This document shows positions 55,252-64,000 of a DNA stretch of 64,000 nucleotides, piece by piece. A program made the translations under genes and the position numbers. Location: NCBI GenBank assembly GCA_014075215.1, contig CP046177.1, positions 3,410,501-3,474,500 of the forward strand, written 5' to 3'. Source of the DNA: Flavobacteriaceae bacterium (GTDB lineage: Bacteria > Bacteroidota > Bacteroidia > Flavobacteriales > Flavobacteriaceae). A model generated the notes under the pieces. It ran no database searches and had not been told where the DNA came from. It saw only the letters and a program-made list of their open reading frames with translations. Each line of letters starts with the position of its first letter. The stretch's first letter is position 1.

Positions 55252-55391
55252 AGTTACTTAAACTAAGACCTTTAATAAGGGCAGAAACTGAAATTCTATA
55301 TGGTTCTAAGTAACTTTTAAAAAGAACGGAGACTAATACGGGGGATGGCTCTAAAAAGCTAGCTGGCCGCTAAAGTTCACTCCGTTCTTTT
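55252..55391 (-). ncRNA. candidate IS110 bridge RNA, copy 4
   Basis: The same double hairpin. The first loop contains CATCCCCCGTATT, which nearly spells this copy's own flank plus IS end (CATCTCCCCC next to GTATT), as expected for a target-guide loop. Confidence 0.6.
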
Positions 55392-56899
55392 GTGTTTTTG
55401 GTTATCAACAAAATAAGAGTTATTAACAAAGAAAAAAAGAAGCAAAAAAAGAAATTTCATCATAACTATTATGTTTTTATTTTAAGTAATTATTTCTATT
55501 TGCTAATCTAAAGGTCAGCCAAAGGCAATTTTATAATTTCTGCTTCCGGGAGAATTGCTTCAATCCCTTCTGCCACCGCATTACAAAATTCTAATGCTGT
55601 TAGTGAATTTTTAAACTTATCCGGGGCTAATACAAATTTCAAAAGACTGTTTTTTAACTTAAAACTTTAACTACCAACAAAGAGATCAAATAAATAAGAA
55701 TAAAGTATCCCACTAAAATAATTACTTCCCGCTTTCCGGCTTTATAAAATACCATTTGTAGATTTTTATTGGTTTCTTTTTTGATAAGGATGCTTATAGT
55801 ATAAGCCACAAATAATGTCACAAAACAGCCTATTGCATTCCACCAAAACCAAAATACATTTGGTACATATAGCCATAGATACATATTAAAAAATACACCT
55901 GCCACAATACCAATATTTGCCCCTAAAGCATGTGTTCTTTTCGTTAGAATTGCCAATACAAAAGCTGCTAAAATAGGACCGTAAAAAATAGAACTTATTT
56001 TATTAATGACCTCTATAACAGTCCCTTCAATATTTCCTGCAAAAAAAGCAAAAAATAAACAAACCACCCCCCAAAAAACAGATAACAATCTAGAATATGA
56101 AACGTATTCTCTATCTGACATATCGGGTTTATAGCGTTTGATAAAATCTTCTAGAGACACTGCTGACAGTGAATTTACCGTAGAACTTAATGATGACATG
56201 GCAGCAGACATAATGGCTACAATAAGAATTCCAATCACGCCATTTGGAAGGTATTTTATGATAAATACAGGTACCATTAAATCTGCTTTTTTCCCCTCTA
56301 AACTTCCAATATTTGTTTGATAAATACTTTCCATTAATGTCTGAAAACTACCGTCTTGTAATAATAGAGTTCCTAAAACTAGCCCCATGATACAATAGGT
56401 AAGTGTAATTGGAAAACGAAGCAAACCATTTGCTAAAAGCAGTTTTTTAATGGTAGGCATTCCTTTTGCAGATAATAACCGTTGTGATTGTGTTTGATCT
56501 GTTCCATAATAAGATGCATACAAGAAAAACCCTCCGATAACCATAGGCCAAAACCCAAACTCATCACTTTTATCTGCATTATTAAAACCCCATTTAGAGA
56601 AATCTATCGCTGTTAAACGGCTTTTATCTACATGCGTTAAAAAGTTTTCAAAACCTCCTAACTCGCTAATACCGTACACTAAACAAAGAACAATTCCAAA
56701 GAACAAAATACACATTTGTATCACATCTCCCCAAATAACGGCTTTCATTTCCCCTTGGAAAGAATAAATTAGGGTAATTACTCCTATAACTAAAACGGAA
56801 ATCCAAAAATTAATACCTGTAGTTGCCTGTAAAATAAGTGCCATAGTATAGACCATAACTCCTGTAGCTACGGAACGACTTATTTGAAAAACAAAACTG

Positions 56900-58158
56900 T
56901 GGATATGCAACAAAAAATGGTACAAAAAGTTAAGCTACATTTTTGATTTGATATAATTTTTCAAATTCGATGATATTTTTGTAACCAAGAGCAGAATGTC
57001 TTCTGTATCTGTTGTACCAAGTTTCTATGTATTCAAAGACTTTAATTTGAAGACTTTTGTTGGATATAAACTTATTGTCTATCATTAGTTCTGTTTTGAT
57101 TGTTTTAAAAAAAGATTCAGCTACTGCATTATCCCAACAGTTTCCTTTTCTACTCATACTGGGTGTTACATGATAACTTTTAAGGATATTAACAAACGCA
57201 TGAGATGCGTATTGTACACCTCGATCAGAATGAAAAATCATACCTTCACAAGGCATTCTGTTGTTTACAGCCATTCTCCATGCAGCAATGATAGTTTGTC
57301 TTGCTTTGAGTCCATTGCTCAAAGACCAACCAATGACTTTACGATCAAACAGGTCAATAATTACCGTTAAGTACAGCCATCCTTGTGCAGTCTTTAAATA
57401 GGTAATATCAGAAACCCATTTCTGTGCAGCAGCGGTAGCTTTAAAATCTCTATCCAATACATTATCAGCTACTGGATATTGATGCTTAGAATCTGTCGTG
57501 ACAACAAATTTCTTTTTACGAACTGCTTTAATCCCGTGTTTTTTCATCAATCGTGCTACCCTAGACCTAGATACTTTAAACCCTTTAGCTTTGAGTTCCT
57601 CTGTAATTCTAGGACTTCCATAAGTAGATTTACTTCGCTCACAGATACGGTGAATCTCAGAGAGTAGCATACGATTTTTTCCATCTCTATCTGATGGAAC
57701 ATAATTCTTACTCCTGTAATAACTGTTTCTACTAATTTTAAAAATTTTACACATCTTCCCAACCGGATATTCTCTACTGTAATCTTTGATAAATTTCAAT
57801 ACTTCCGATCGCTCTTGGAGAAGATGCTCACGGCCTTTTTTAAGATATCCCGCTCCATGGTAACATCCTTGAGCTGTTTACGTAATCGCTCTAACTCTTT
57901 CTGATCTTCTGTGAGTTGTTTGACGCCATTACCGCTAAAAGCTAAATCAGGACGCTGTTCTAATTCTCTACGCCATCTGTAAATAAGATCTGCACTGATT
58001 CCCAATTCCATGGCAATCTGCTTTGTGTTACCTCGTACATTGCTTAATTCTACTGCTTTAATTTTAAACTCTTTACTGTATTTTCTTCGTTTCATATGGT
58101 TAAGTTATTTTAGATAAAATTAGCTTAACTCTTTGTCACTCTAAATGTAGCAAGTCCA
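56900..58158 (-). mobile_element. IS3-family element, copy 2
   Basis: 1259 bp flanked by the 3-bp direct repeat CTG, within the symporter gene. A clean insertion. Confidence 0.9.
56930..58095 (-). CDS. IS3-family OrfAB transposase (copy 2)
   Basis: orfA 57796-58095 (99 aa, HTH_Tnp_1 type) and orfB 56930-57799 (289 aa, MKFIKDYSREYPVGKMC...) overlap by 4 bp, the usual layout for -1 frameshifted OrfAB. DDE residues: KWVSDITYL, FHSDRGVQY, NAVAESFFKT. It appears functional and could supply copy 1 in trans. Confidence 0.9.
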
Positions 58159-58519
58159 CTGATTAATAAACGCGAGGAAGCATCAAAACGTTTTTCTAAA
58201 TATTCATAGACACTTACAATTCCGGAATTGTATAAAGTAGGGATAATTGCAATTAATAAAAATGCCATGGCTAAGGGAACCCCAAATTCATAGGTTAACC
58301 ATTGCAAACCTCCACCATCTTTTAATCCAACAAATGCAGGGGCAGAAATAAAACTAATAGCAGACAATTGAGTTGCCATTGTAGATAAACTTAATGGAAA
58401 CCAACTCATAGACTGCCCCCCTAAAAAGTAATCTTTGGAATTTTTGTTTTCTTTAAAAAAATACCCTATCCCTAAGAAAGCAAATAAATATGCTACAATG
58501 ATAATATAATCTATGTAAT

Positions 58520-59125
58520 TCATAATTTTGAAATTTTAGCTTTTAATTGTGTTTTTACAGTAGTAAACCATTCTTCCCTCAAAATACTCATCAGAATAGC
58601 ATCTGCTCTTCCTTTTCCATTAATAGCAGGAAACATATTTCTTAAAACGCCTTCTCTTTGACATCCTACACTTTTCAGAGCTGCTATACTAATTGTATTA
58701 TCCATATAAGCTCCAAAACCAACCCGTTCAACCTTTAATTCTTCAAAAGCAAATTCAAATAATAAGTATTTACAATGTTTATTAATGCCTTTTCCTCTAA
58801 AGTTTTTTCCATACCAAGTATACCCTAATTTTATTGTTTTTAATTCTGCTGAATATTCATAAAATCTTGTAGTTCCTGCATATTGATTTGTAATTTTATC
58901 AAAAACAATGAAAGGATATTCTTTCTGCAAATTTCTATTTGCTATTGCATTTTCAACATATCTTGTTATGTTTTTAATACCATTCCCTTTTTCAAGAAAA
59001 AAAATCCAAATGTCCGGATCATCAGAAATTTCTAAAAGAATTTCTGTGTGTTCTAATTGAAGAGGACTTAATGTAATGAAATCATTTTCAAAAATAAATT
59101 CTTTTTTGAAGTCCAATTTTTTCAA
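58520..59125 (-). CDS. GNAT-family N-acetyltransferase (RimJ/RimL-like)
   Basis: 201 residues. GNAT fold: ITLSPLQLEHTEIL at the start, the beta4-P-loop region (IKLGYTWYGKNFRGKGINKHCKYLL, acetyl-CoA binding) at about 96-120, and VGFGAYMDNTISIAALKSVGCQREG near the end. It overlaps the symporter start by 4 bp and follows the glycosidase by 8 bp, so it is in the operon. The substrate is unknown; acetylation of a small molecule from the pathway is possible. Confidence 0.85.
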   Translation of the reverse strand: MKKLDFKKEFIFENDFITLSPLQLEHTEILLEISDDPDIWIFFLEKGNGIKNITRYVENAIANRNLQKEYPFIVFDKITNQYAGTTRFYEYSAELKTIKLGYTWYGKNFRGKGINKHCKYLLFEFAFEELKVERVGFGAYMDNTISIAALKSVGCQREGVLRNMFPAINGKGRADAILMSILREEWFTTVKTQLKAKISKL

Positions 59126-59133
59126 TTAGAAAA

Positions 59134-60495
59134 TCAATTATTTAACATATCAATTACCAAAGCTGCACTCCAAGAAAAATCATTTCCGCCATACCCGGCA
59201 TTTTCTTTTAGATGGACTTCTTTTCTAGAATCAAAATATTCATAAAATCCATTTTTCTGAACTATTTCAATTGTATCTTGTTTTATACGCTCAGCAATAT
59301 CATAATATCCATAATGTTTTAAACCATAAAAAAGCATCCAATTAAGGTTTACCCAAACCGGTCCTCTCCAATACTTTTTAGGGTTGAAAAGGTGACTCGT
59401 AGGATCGAAAGAAGCACATAAATATTGGTTTTTATTTCCAAATTTATCTATCATTATCTTTACCACTGTTGCAGCTCTCTCTTTTGAAGGAATAGTTGCA
59501 AACAAAGGAGAAAAAGAAGAGGAAGTTAGATATCTAAGAGGTTTCTGATTTCTTAAATCATAGTGAATATAAGCCCCAAGTTCTTCATCAAATAATTTAT
59601 CATTGAAGGACTTCTTACTTTTTTCTTGCCATTTTTTTAATTGTTCAATCTTGCCGTTATTATTACCTAATAATTTATATAAATAAAGTAAACTCTCATT
59701 CGATTTTATAAGCATCGCATTAAACATAGGATCTTGTACTAAAAAAGGAGATAATTCTGCAATTTTCTTATCATCATAATTCTGCTTTTTAGCAAGCTCT
59801 ATAATATGCAAATAATAGTCATATTCCCTTTTTGAAGGTCTTTCCGAAGTATCTACATGCATGGTATCTCTTCTTTCAAAACTATATTCAGGAGGATTCA
59901 TAGTTTTCCACACATCATCCCAAATAGGAGAATTATCCGTACCTGACTCCCAATTGTGATAGATATAAACTAATCCTTCATTTTGTGGATCTCTGTTTTG
60001 ATATAAATAAAGATGATTTGCATACACTTTATCTATAACCATTTCCAAATAGTGTAAAGTCTGTTTTTTATTTTTACTAATTTTATATATTTCTTCTAAA
60101 ACAAAACCTATAACAGGAGGCTGTGTCATTCCTGTAGATTTATATTTTTTTGATGATAATGGATGCAAACTGGACTGATGAAAATCTGCTCCGGGAAAAT
60201 AGCTGTCATTTTCGGTATGAAAAACAATATGTGGTATAAAACCATTATTCCATTGAGCATCTAACAAGGTGGTGATTTCTCTTTCTGCTTTTTGCATATC
60301 GAAATATGCAAAACCAATTGCAATAAAGCCGGAATCCCATTTCCACTGAAAAGGGTATAGATTTGCACAAGGGATGCTAAAACCATTTTTCCAGTTATTA
60401 TTTAATATTTTTACAGCTCTGTTTTGTAGTTCTAACATTTTACAATTATAATTAAAATACTCACTATCCACATACTCCGTGGATAATGAACTCAT
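59134..60495 (-). CDS. GH63-type glucosyl/mannosylglycerate hydrolase-like glycosidase
   Basis: 453 residues from the first ATG; MLELQNRAVKIL at 60438 is an alternative start. (alpha/alpha)6-barrel features: YPFQWKWDSGFIAIGFAYFD near the N terminus, WNNGFIPHIVFH, ENDSYFPGADFHQSS, YHNWESGTDNSPIWD (candidate acid region), YLTSSSFSPLFA, YWRGPVWVNLNWMLFYGL and a late ENAGYGGNDFSWSAAL. These match bacterial GH63 enzymes that hydrolyse glucosylglycerate or mannosylglycerate. There is no signal peptide, so a cytoplasmic location is expected. The glycerate kinase in the same operon fits the released glycerate. Confidence 0.8.
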   Translation of the reverse strand: MSSLSTEYVDSEYFNYNCKMLELQNRAVKILNNNWKNGFSIPCANLYPFQWKWDSGFIAIGFAYFDMQKAEREITTLLDAQWNNGFIPHIVFHTENDSYFPGADFHQSSLHPLSSKKYKSTGMTQPPVIGFVLEEIYKISKNKKQTLHYLEMVIDKVYANHLYLYQNRDPQNEGLVYIYHNWESGTDNSPIWDDVWKTMNPPEYSFERRDTMHVDTSERPSKREYDYYLHIIELAKKQNYDDKKIAELSPFLVQDPMFNAMLIKSNESLLYLYKLLGNNNGKIEQLKKWQEKSKKSFNDKLFDEELGAYIHYDLRNQKPLRYLTSSSFSPLFATIPSKERAATVVKIMIDKFGNKNQYLCASFDPTSHLFNPKKYWRGPVWVNLNWMLFYGLKHYGYYDIAERIKQDTIEIVQKNGFYEYFDSRKEVHLKENAGYGGNDFSWSAALVIDMLNN

Positions 60496-60648
60496 CTTGA
60501 CTTTTTCTATTTCCTAAAAAATGAATGAAATTCACCTATATTTCGTTACTTTTCTTACCTATAGCGCTGCTATAGCTTTCAAAAAGCGTCTTATCTGGTT
60601 AAATTTCAGCTCATTTTTTAGGAAATAGAAAAAGTCAAGATGAGTTCA
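60487..60648. repeat. 162-bp palindromic insert with 38-bp arms
   Basis: 60487-60524 and 60611-60648 are perfect inverted repeats (TGAACTCATCTTGACTTTTT...), with a further internal palindrome TATAGCGCTGCTATA. The left arm covers the first codons of the glycosidase frame. MITE-like, or a strong hairpin between receptor and glycosidase genes. Confidence 0.75.
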
Positions 60649-60703
60649 ATGAGTATTTGCTAAAATCAAAGTTTAACTTTACTTTATTATTCTTAACAAA
60701 CTA

Positions 60704-63368
60704 TTAAAAGTTTAATGTTGCTGTTAAAAACATTCTTCTAGGTAAAATAGGTCTTCCAAAGAAAAACTCACCATCTGTAGATTGCCCTGCAATTCCGGCT
60801 CTGGGATTTCCTTCAGTTAAGCCGTCACTATCAAATAAATTAAATATAGAAAGCCCCACTCTAAGTGAATTCGTATTTTGAGTTTTAAAAGTATACCCAA
60901 CGCCTAACCTTATAATAGAAATCGCATCCAGTTCAACACCATTTGTATCATCTGTGAATTTTGCTCCTGTATGATTTACAGATAATAGTGCATCAAACTT
61001 TTGATCGTCATAGGCCAAACCTAAAGTACCTAAAATACTTGGTTGTCTAGCCAGTTTGTTTCCAACATTAGCTTCTGTTGAAGTATTGTCTATCAAATTT
61101 TCTTGAAGGTTTTTTGTTATTTCATGATTTTGATATGTAAATGTTGCAAAAGCAGCTAATTCATTAGTAAATTTATAATTTCCTGTAGCTTCTAATCCAA
61201 GTGTTTTGGTAGATTGGTTTGATCGTGACTGATCTACAAGCTCTCCATTTACAATTGCTTGACCTATCTTTATTCGATCACTCAAACTTACATAGAAAGC
61301 AGCTAAAGTTCCTGAAAATTTAGATGCTCCAAACTTTGCTCCAATCTCACCCTGTAGGATTTTCTCCATGCTATAATTCGTGTTTCTAATTCCCGGAGAT
61401 GGGGCAAAACCTCTTAGTTGAGGTATGAAATAGCCTTTTGAAAAATTGGCATATAAATTGGTAGACGGAGTCAATTTGTACAGCCCTGCTAAAGAAAGTG
61501 CCCAGTCTGTAGCATCCACATTACCCGTTGTAAAGCTACCGTCTGCAAAACGAACCGTGCTCAACTCTGTAGTTAATTCAGAATTACTATATACTTGAGT
61601 ATTTTCTAAACCTCCGTTTCTAAATATTCCCTTTGTATTTTCTATACGTATACCAACATCAAAGCGCCATTTATCAAAACGCATTTCATCAGTAAAATAA
61701 AATGCAGTTCTACTTTGGGTTAAAAACCTGTTTGATGTCATTCCAATTCTATTGTATAAACCTCCGTCAGAATAAATGACATTTCCTCCGCCGGCATCTG
61801 TGTACGTCAAATTTACCAATCTTGGGATTATTATTAAATTCCGAAAGTACTCTATATTGGTAATTTATATCTTCTGCTTCAGTCCTTGCAACGTACATAC
61901 CACCCGTTAGTGTATGATTTCCATTTGGTGAATTATAAATAAAGTTAGCCTCACCGGAATAATCTGTCATTGGTCTTAATCTGTCTACATGTAAATTTTC
62001 TACAACCAAATCCGATGCACTTATTTGATCTCCTGATCCACCTTGATATGTTGCACTATACCCTATATTACCCGGTGCTATTGCAGAAGCATAATTGCTT
62101 AAAGTGATTGGATTTCCATAATTTCCGTTTCCACCAACATACAATGCAAAATTGTGCTCATAATCAGCATACTTTATTTTAGATTTAAACTTTAAGTTAT
62201 CACTTAGGTTGTAATCAAAATCAGCCAAAATATAGCTTCCTTTTGTATAAACACCATCATCAATTGGACTTTCATACACCCCTCCCGGTGTTAAAAATGA
62301 GGTATTGGCTAATTCTCCGGAGAGCAGTTGCTCTACCGGACTGCCATCATTACCTGCAATACGTTCTCTTGATCCACCTTGTAATGGCAGTGGTAAGAAA
62401 AACTGTGCACGGTCATTAATGTATTGCCCATGAATAGTTAAAGACCCATTATCAAATTTTTGCTTAATGTTACCTCTTAGCTGGAAACCTCTCGTATCTA
62501 ATCCTGTTTCAATGGGTCCGTTATCTTTTCTTACAAAACCGGTAAATGCATAATAGGTGTTTGAATCTTCGCCACCTAATTGGCCTCCGGTATAAAAATC
62601 AGTTTTTAAACGACCTCTACTCCCATACTCCATATTAATAATATTCTCATCATTGGAGTCACCTGTTTTGCTTGTGTAGTTGATCATCCCTGCAACTGAA
62701 CCGGGACCATAAAGTATAGATGCCCCGCCTCTTACAAATTCAACCCCTTTAAACCCAATATCAGGACGTGCATATACGTCATGCGCCGAGGAGTTTAACC
62801 CAAATGTACTCATCAATGGCATTCCATCATACATTAAAGGATTAAATACATACTGACCCCCGGAAGGCAACCCTCTGACAAATAAGTTAGTGGCTGTTTC
62901 ACCTCCACCTCCTTCAGCAGTAATACCCGGAACACTTCTTAATATATCTGCTTGACTATTTGCAGAAAGTCTTATAATTTCTTTTTGTTTTAAGGAACTT
63001 ATAGACATTGGAGTTTCCTTTTGGGATCTGAAAGTCGCAGAAGCTGTTAATACAATTTCATCTAAATTGTTTCCCTCAATTAAAACAACCTCTACAGTAA
63101 TTGTATTGCCATCCAAATTCACATTTTTTTCGAATATTTGATACCCTATAAACGACACTTGTAGTGTTTGTTCTCCTGAGCTTGTTGTCGTAAAATTGAA
63201 ATTTCCATCAAAATCAGAAGTCGTCTCGGAAGCTGTTCCCTTGACAATAATAGTTGCTCCGGATATAGGCTCTCCAACATTATCTTTCACGGTTCCTTGT
63301 ATTTTTGTTTGTGCTGATATTGTAGCAAAACAAAAAAAGGATAGTAATAGTAGTAAATTTTTTTTCAT
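60704..63368 (-). pseudogene. TonB-dependent receptor, split by one-base frameshift
   Basis: About 887 codons in two frames. The N-terminal part (61767-63368) has a signal peptide (LLLLLSFFCFATISAQ), a carboxypeptidase-regulatory-like domain (IQGTVKDNVGEPISGATIIVKG), a plug (SVPGITAEGGGGETATNLFVRGLPSGG) and the first barrel strands. The C-terminal part (60704-61819) holds the rest of the barrel and ends ILPRRMFLTATLNF. One extra C in CCC near 61830 breaks the frame (NNP to RLVNLTYTDAGG). Outer-membrane uptake of the glycoside is inferred. A sequencing error is possible. Confidence 0.85.
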
Positions 63369-63448
63369 TGTTTTATTTATTAATTGATTTGGAGTAAATC
63401 TAATGATAACGACATCACTATTTTTGTTTATTTTTGGTCAAAGTGACC

Positions 63449-63473
63449 GCAAACGTTTGCAGTAACGTTTGCA
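63449..63473. promoter_or_regulatory. LacI-type operator
   Basis: The perfect palindrome GCAAACGTTTGC (63449-63460) and an adjacent half-related site TAACGTTTGCA lie between the divergent receptor and lacI genes. The central CG and AAACGTTT core are typical of LacI-family operators. Confidence 0.8.
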
Positions 63474-63504
63474 ATTCCTATTATTAATTTTTAAATACAT
63501 AAAA

Positions 63505-64000
63505 ATGAAAAAAGAAATCCCAACATTAAAAAAAATGGCACAATTACTGGGCCTTTCTATTTCTACAGTATCAAGAGCGTTGAATGAGCATCAGGATATT
63601 AGTGCTGAAACTGCTGAAAGAGTCAAAAAATTGGCAAAAAAGCTCAATTATATGCCCAATATTTTTGCAAGAGGTTTTAGAGATCATAAAACAAACATGA
63701 TAGGAGTTATTGTACCTAATATTATCTCTTATTTTACATCTACAATTATCAAATCTATTCTATTGCAGGCAGAATTAAAAGGATATAGAGTTATTATCTC
63801 TGAAACCAACAATGATGTTAGAAGAGAAAAAGAAATGTTGCAAACCATGTTGCAATTTGGAGTGGACGGAATTTTAATGTCTTTGTCTAAAAATACAAAA
63901 AATATAGATCCTATATTATCCATTTTAAGTCAAAAACCATTAATCCTTTTCGATAAAGTTTCCAGTAAAATTCCGTGTACGCAAATCATTATTAATGAAG
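63505..64000 (+). CDS. LacI-family regulator, partial (runs off right edge)
   Basis: The first 165 codons are present. The N-terminal HTH (PTLKKMAQLLGLSISTVSRALNEHQDIS) and hinge (NYMPNIFARGFRDHKTN) are canonical, and the periplasmic-binding-protein-like effector domain starts IGVIVPNIISYFTSTI. Divergent from the receptor gene with a palindrome between; it probably represses the carbohydrate operon until the sugar or a derivative binds. Confidence 0.9.
   Translation, partial: MKKEIPTLKKMAQLLGLSISTVSRALNEHQDISAETAERVKKLAKKLNYMPNIFARGFRDHKTNMIGVIVPNIISYFTSTIIKSILLQAELKGYRVIISETNNDVRREKEMLQTMLQFGVDGILMSLSKNTKNIDPILSILSQKPLILFDKVSSKIPCTQIIINE

Larger units (their letters stand above)
54182..55513 (-). 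mobile_element. IS110-family element, copy 4
   Basis: 1332 bp inserted in the glycerate kinase gene. The pre-insertion site can be rebuilt as CCATCTCCCCC-G-TCAGCC, which gives the exact junctions: CCCCC next to GTATTC on one side and CTAAAG next to GTCAGCC on the other. Confidence 0.92.
53189..55642 (-). pseudogene. glxK: glycerate kinase, interrupted by IS110 copy 4
   Basis: Removing the IS (54182-55513) leaves 1122 bp, an exact reading frame: start TTG at 55642 (KFVLAPDKFKNSLTA), then KLPLAD joined to GGDGTIEIVNYYLKG. Family motifs are clear: TILGIGGSATNDCGIGMATALGY, VKGAGAAGGMG and WIITGEGKLDKQTLSGK. The enzyme phosphorylates glycerate with ATP. It is last in the operon, 11 bp after the symporter. 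Without the first 43 codons the product is probably inactive. Confidence 0.88.
55654..58523 (-). pseudogene. sodium:solute symporter (SSS), interrupted by IS3 copy 2
   Basis: The N-terminal part (58159-58523, MNYIDYIIIVAYLFAFLGIGYF...RLLIS) and C-terminal part (from 56899, VFQISRSVATGVMVYTMAL to VVKVLS) rejoin in frame to 536 codons when the IS and one 3-bp duplication are removed. There are about 13-14 membrane segments with the SSS signature region KDYFLGGQSMSWFPLSLS. Likely Na+-driven uptake of a sugar or sugar derivative. The C-terminal frame extends into IS sequence, so its apparent start is not native. Confidence 0.88.

Noticed and set aside
1..64000. rRNA, tRNA or riboswitch genes
   Set aside because: None recognised on either strand; tRNA-like cloverleafs and conserved rRNA blocks were not seen.

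Overview
The window looks like a chromosomal accessory island of a low-G+C marine-type Bacteroidota, most likely a flavobacterium. The grounds are AT-rich DNA, TTTG/TAnnTTTG promoters, ISAon1-type, IS110, IS3 and ISKra4 elements, flavobacterial orphan Rhs tips with a 'YPFGLKHKGYNN' core, and a TonB-receptor sugar locus at the right end. No rRNA, tRNA or CRISPR array was seen.

Positions 1-50547 hold six copies, in different states of decay, of one composite unit. The fullest order, read in the direction of transcription, is: divergent XRE regulator // CHC2-Toprim primase, P-loop ATPase with C-terminal winged helix, tyrosine recombinase TyrA, second recombinase TyrB, (44-aa protein), a folded gene-less segment with conserved hairpins, an orphan Rhs C-terminal toxin tip, and an immunity gene. 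U1 is 2275-7409 (+). U2 is 12479-19796 (-). U3 is 21821-29037 (-) and has lost its recombinases to insertions. U4 is 29140-36900 (-), U5 is 36935-44762 (-), and U6 is 44819-50547 (-), which is gutted. TyrA has a complete Arg/His-x-x-Arg/His/Tyr active site. TyrB lacks the first Arg and the box II His in every unit. The toxin bodies differ between units: HELHH metallopeptidase-like, HExxxH, JAMM-like, DUF5675/YkuD-like, and one unrecognised. Four immunity proteins are lipoproteins and one is a multi-pass membrane protein.

U1's toxin and immunity genes are repeated in inverted orientation in U2. They form the arms of a palindrome of about 7.9 kb (5987-9466 and 10422-13901) around a 955-bp spacer full of mini-hairpins. 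U4 and U5 share a nearly identical 3.2-kb segment (31371-34604 and 39006-42237) that carries the same amber codon in the ATPase gene and the same frameshift in tyrA.

Mobile elements: four IS110 copies, each with two guide-loop-like hairpins upstream of the recombinase (candidate bridge RNA); two IS3; ISAon1/ISL3-type elements; one ISKra4; one REP-associated (RAYT) transposase; and remnants of an IS1595 and of another DDE element. Several are breakpoints of rearrangements.

From 52179 to 53182 there is an IS1595 remnant and a HigB/HigA-like toxin-antitoxin pair. From 53189 to 64000 there is a carbohydrate locus under a divergent LacI regulator: TonB receptor, GH63-type glycosidase resembling glucosyl/mannosylglycerate hydrolases, GNAT acetyltransferase, Na+/solute symporter and glycerate kinase. 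Glycosidase plus glycerate kinase suggests use of glucosylglycerate or mannosylglycerate. As written, the locus is broken at three points: IS110 in the kinase, IS3 in the symporter, and a one-base frameshift in the receptor.
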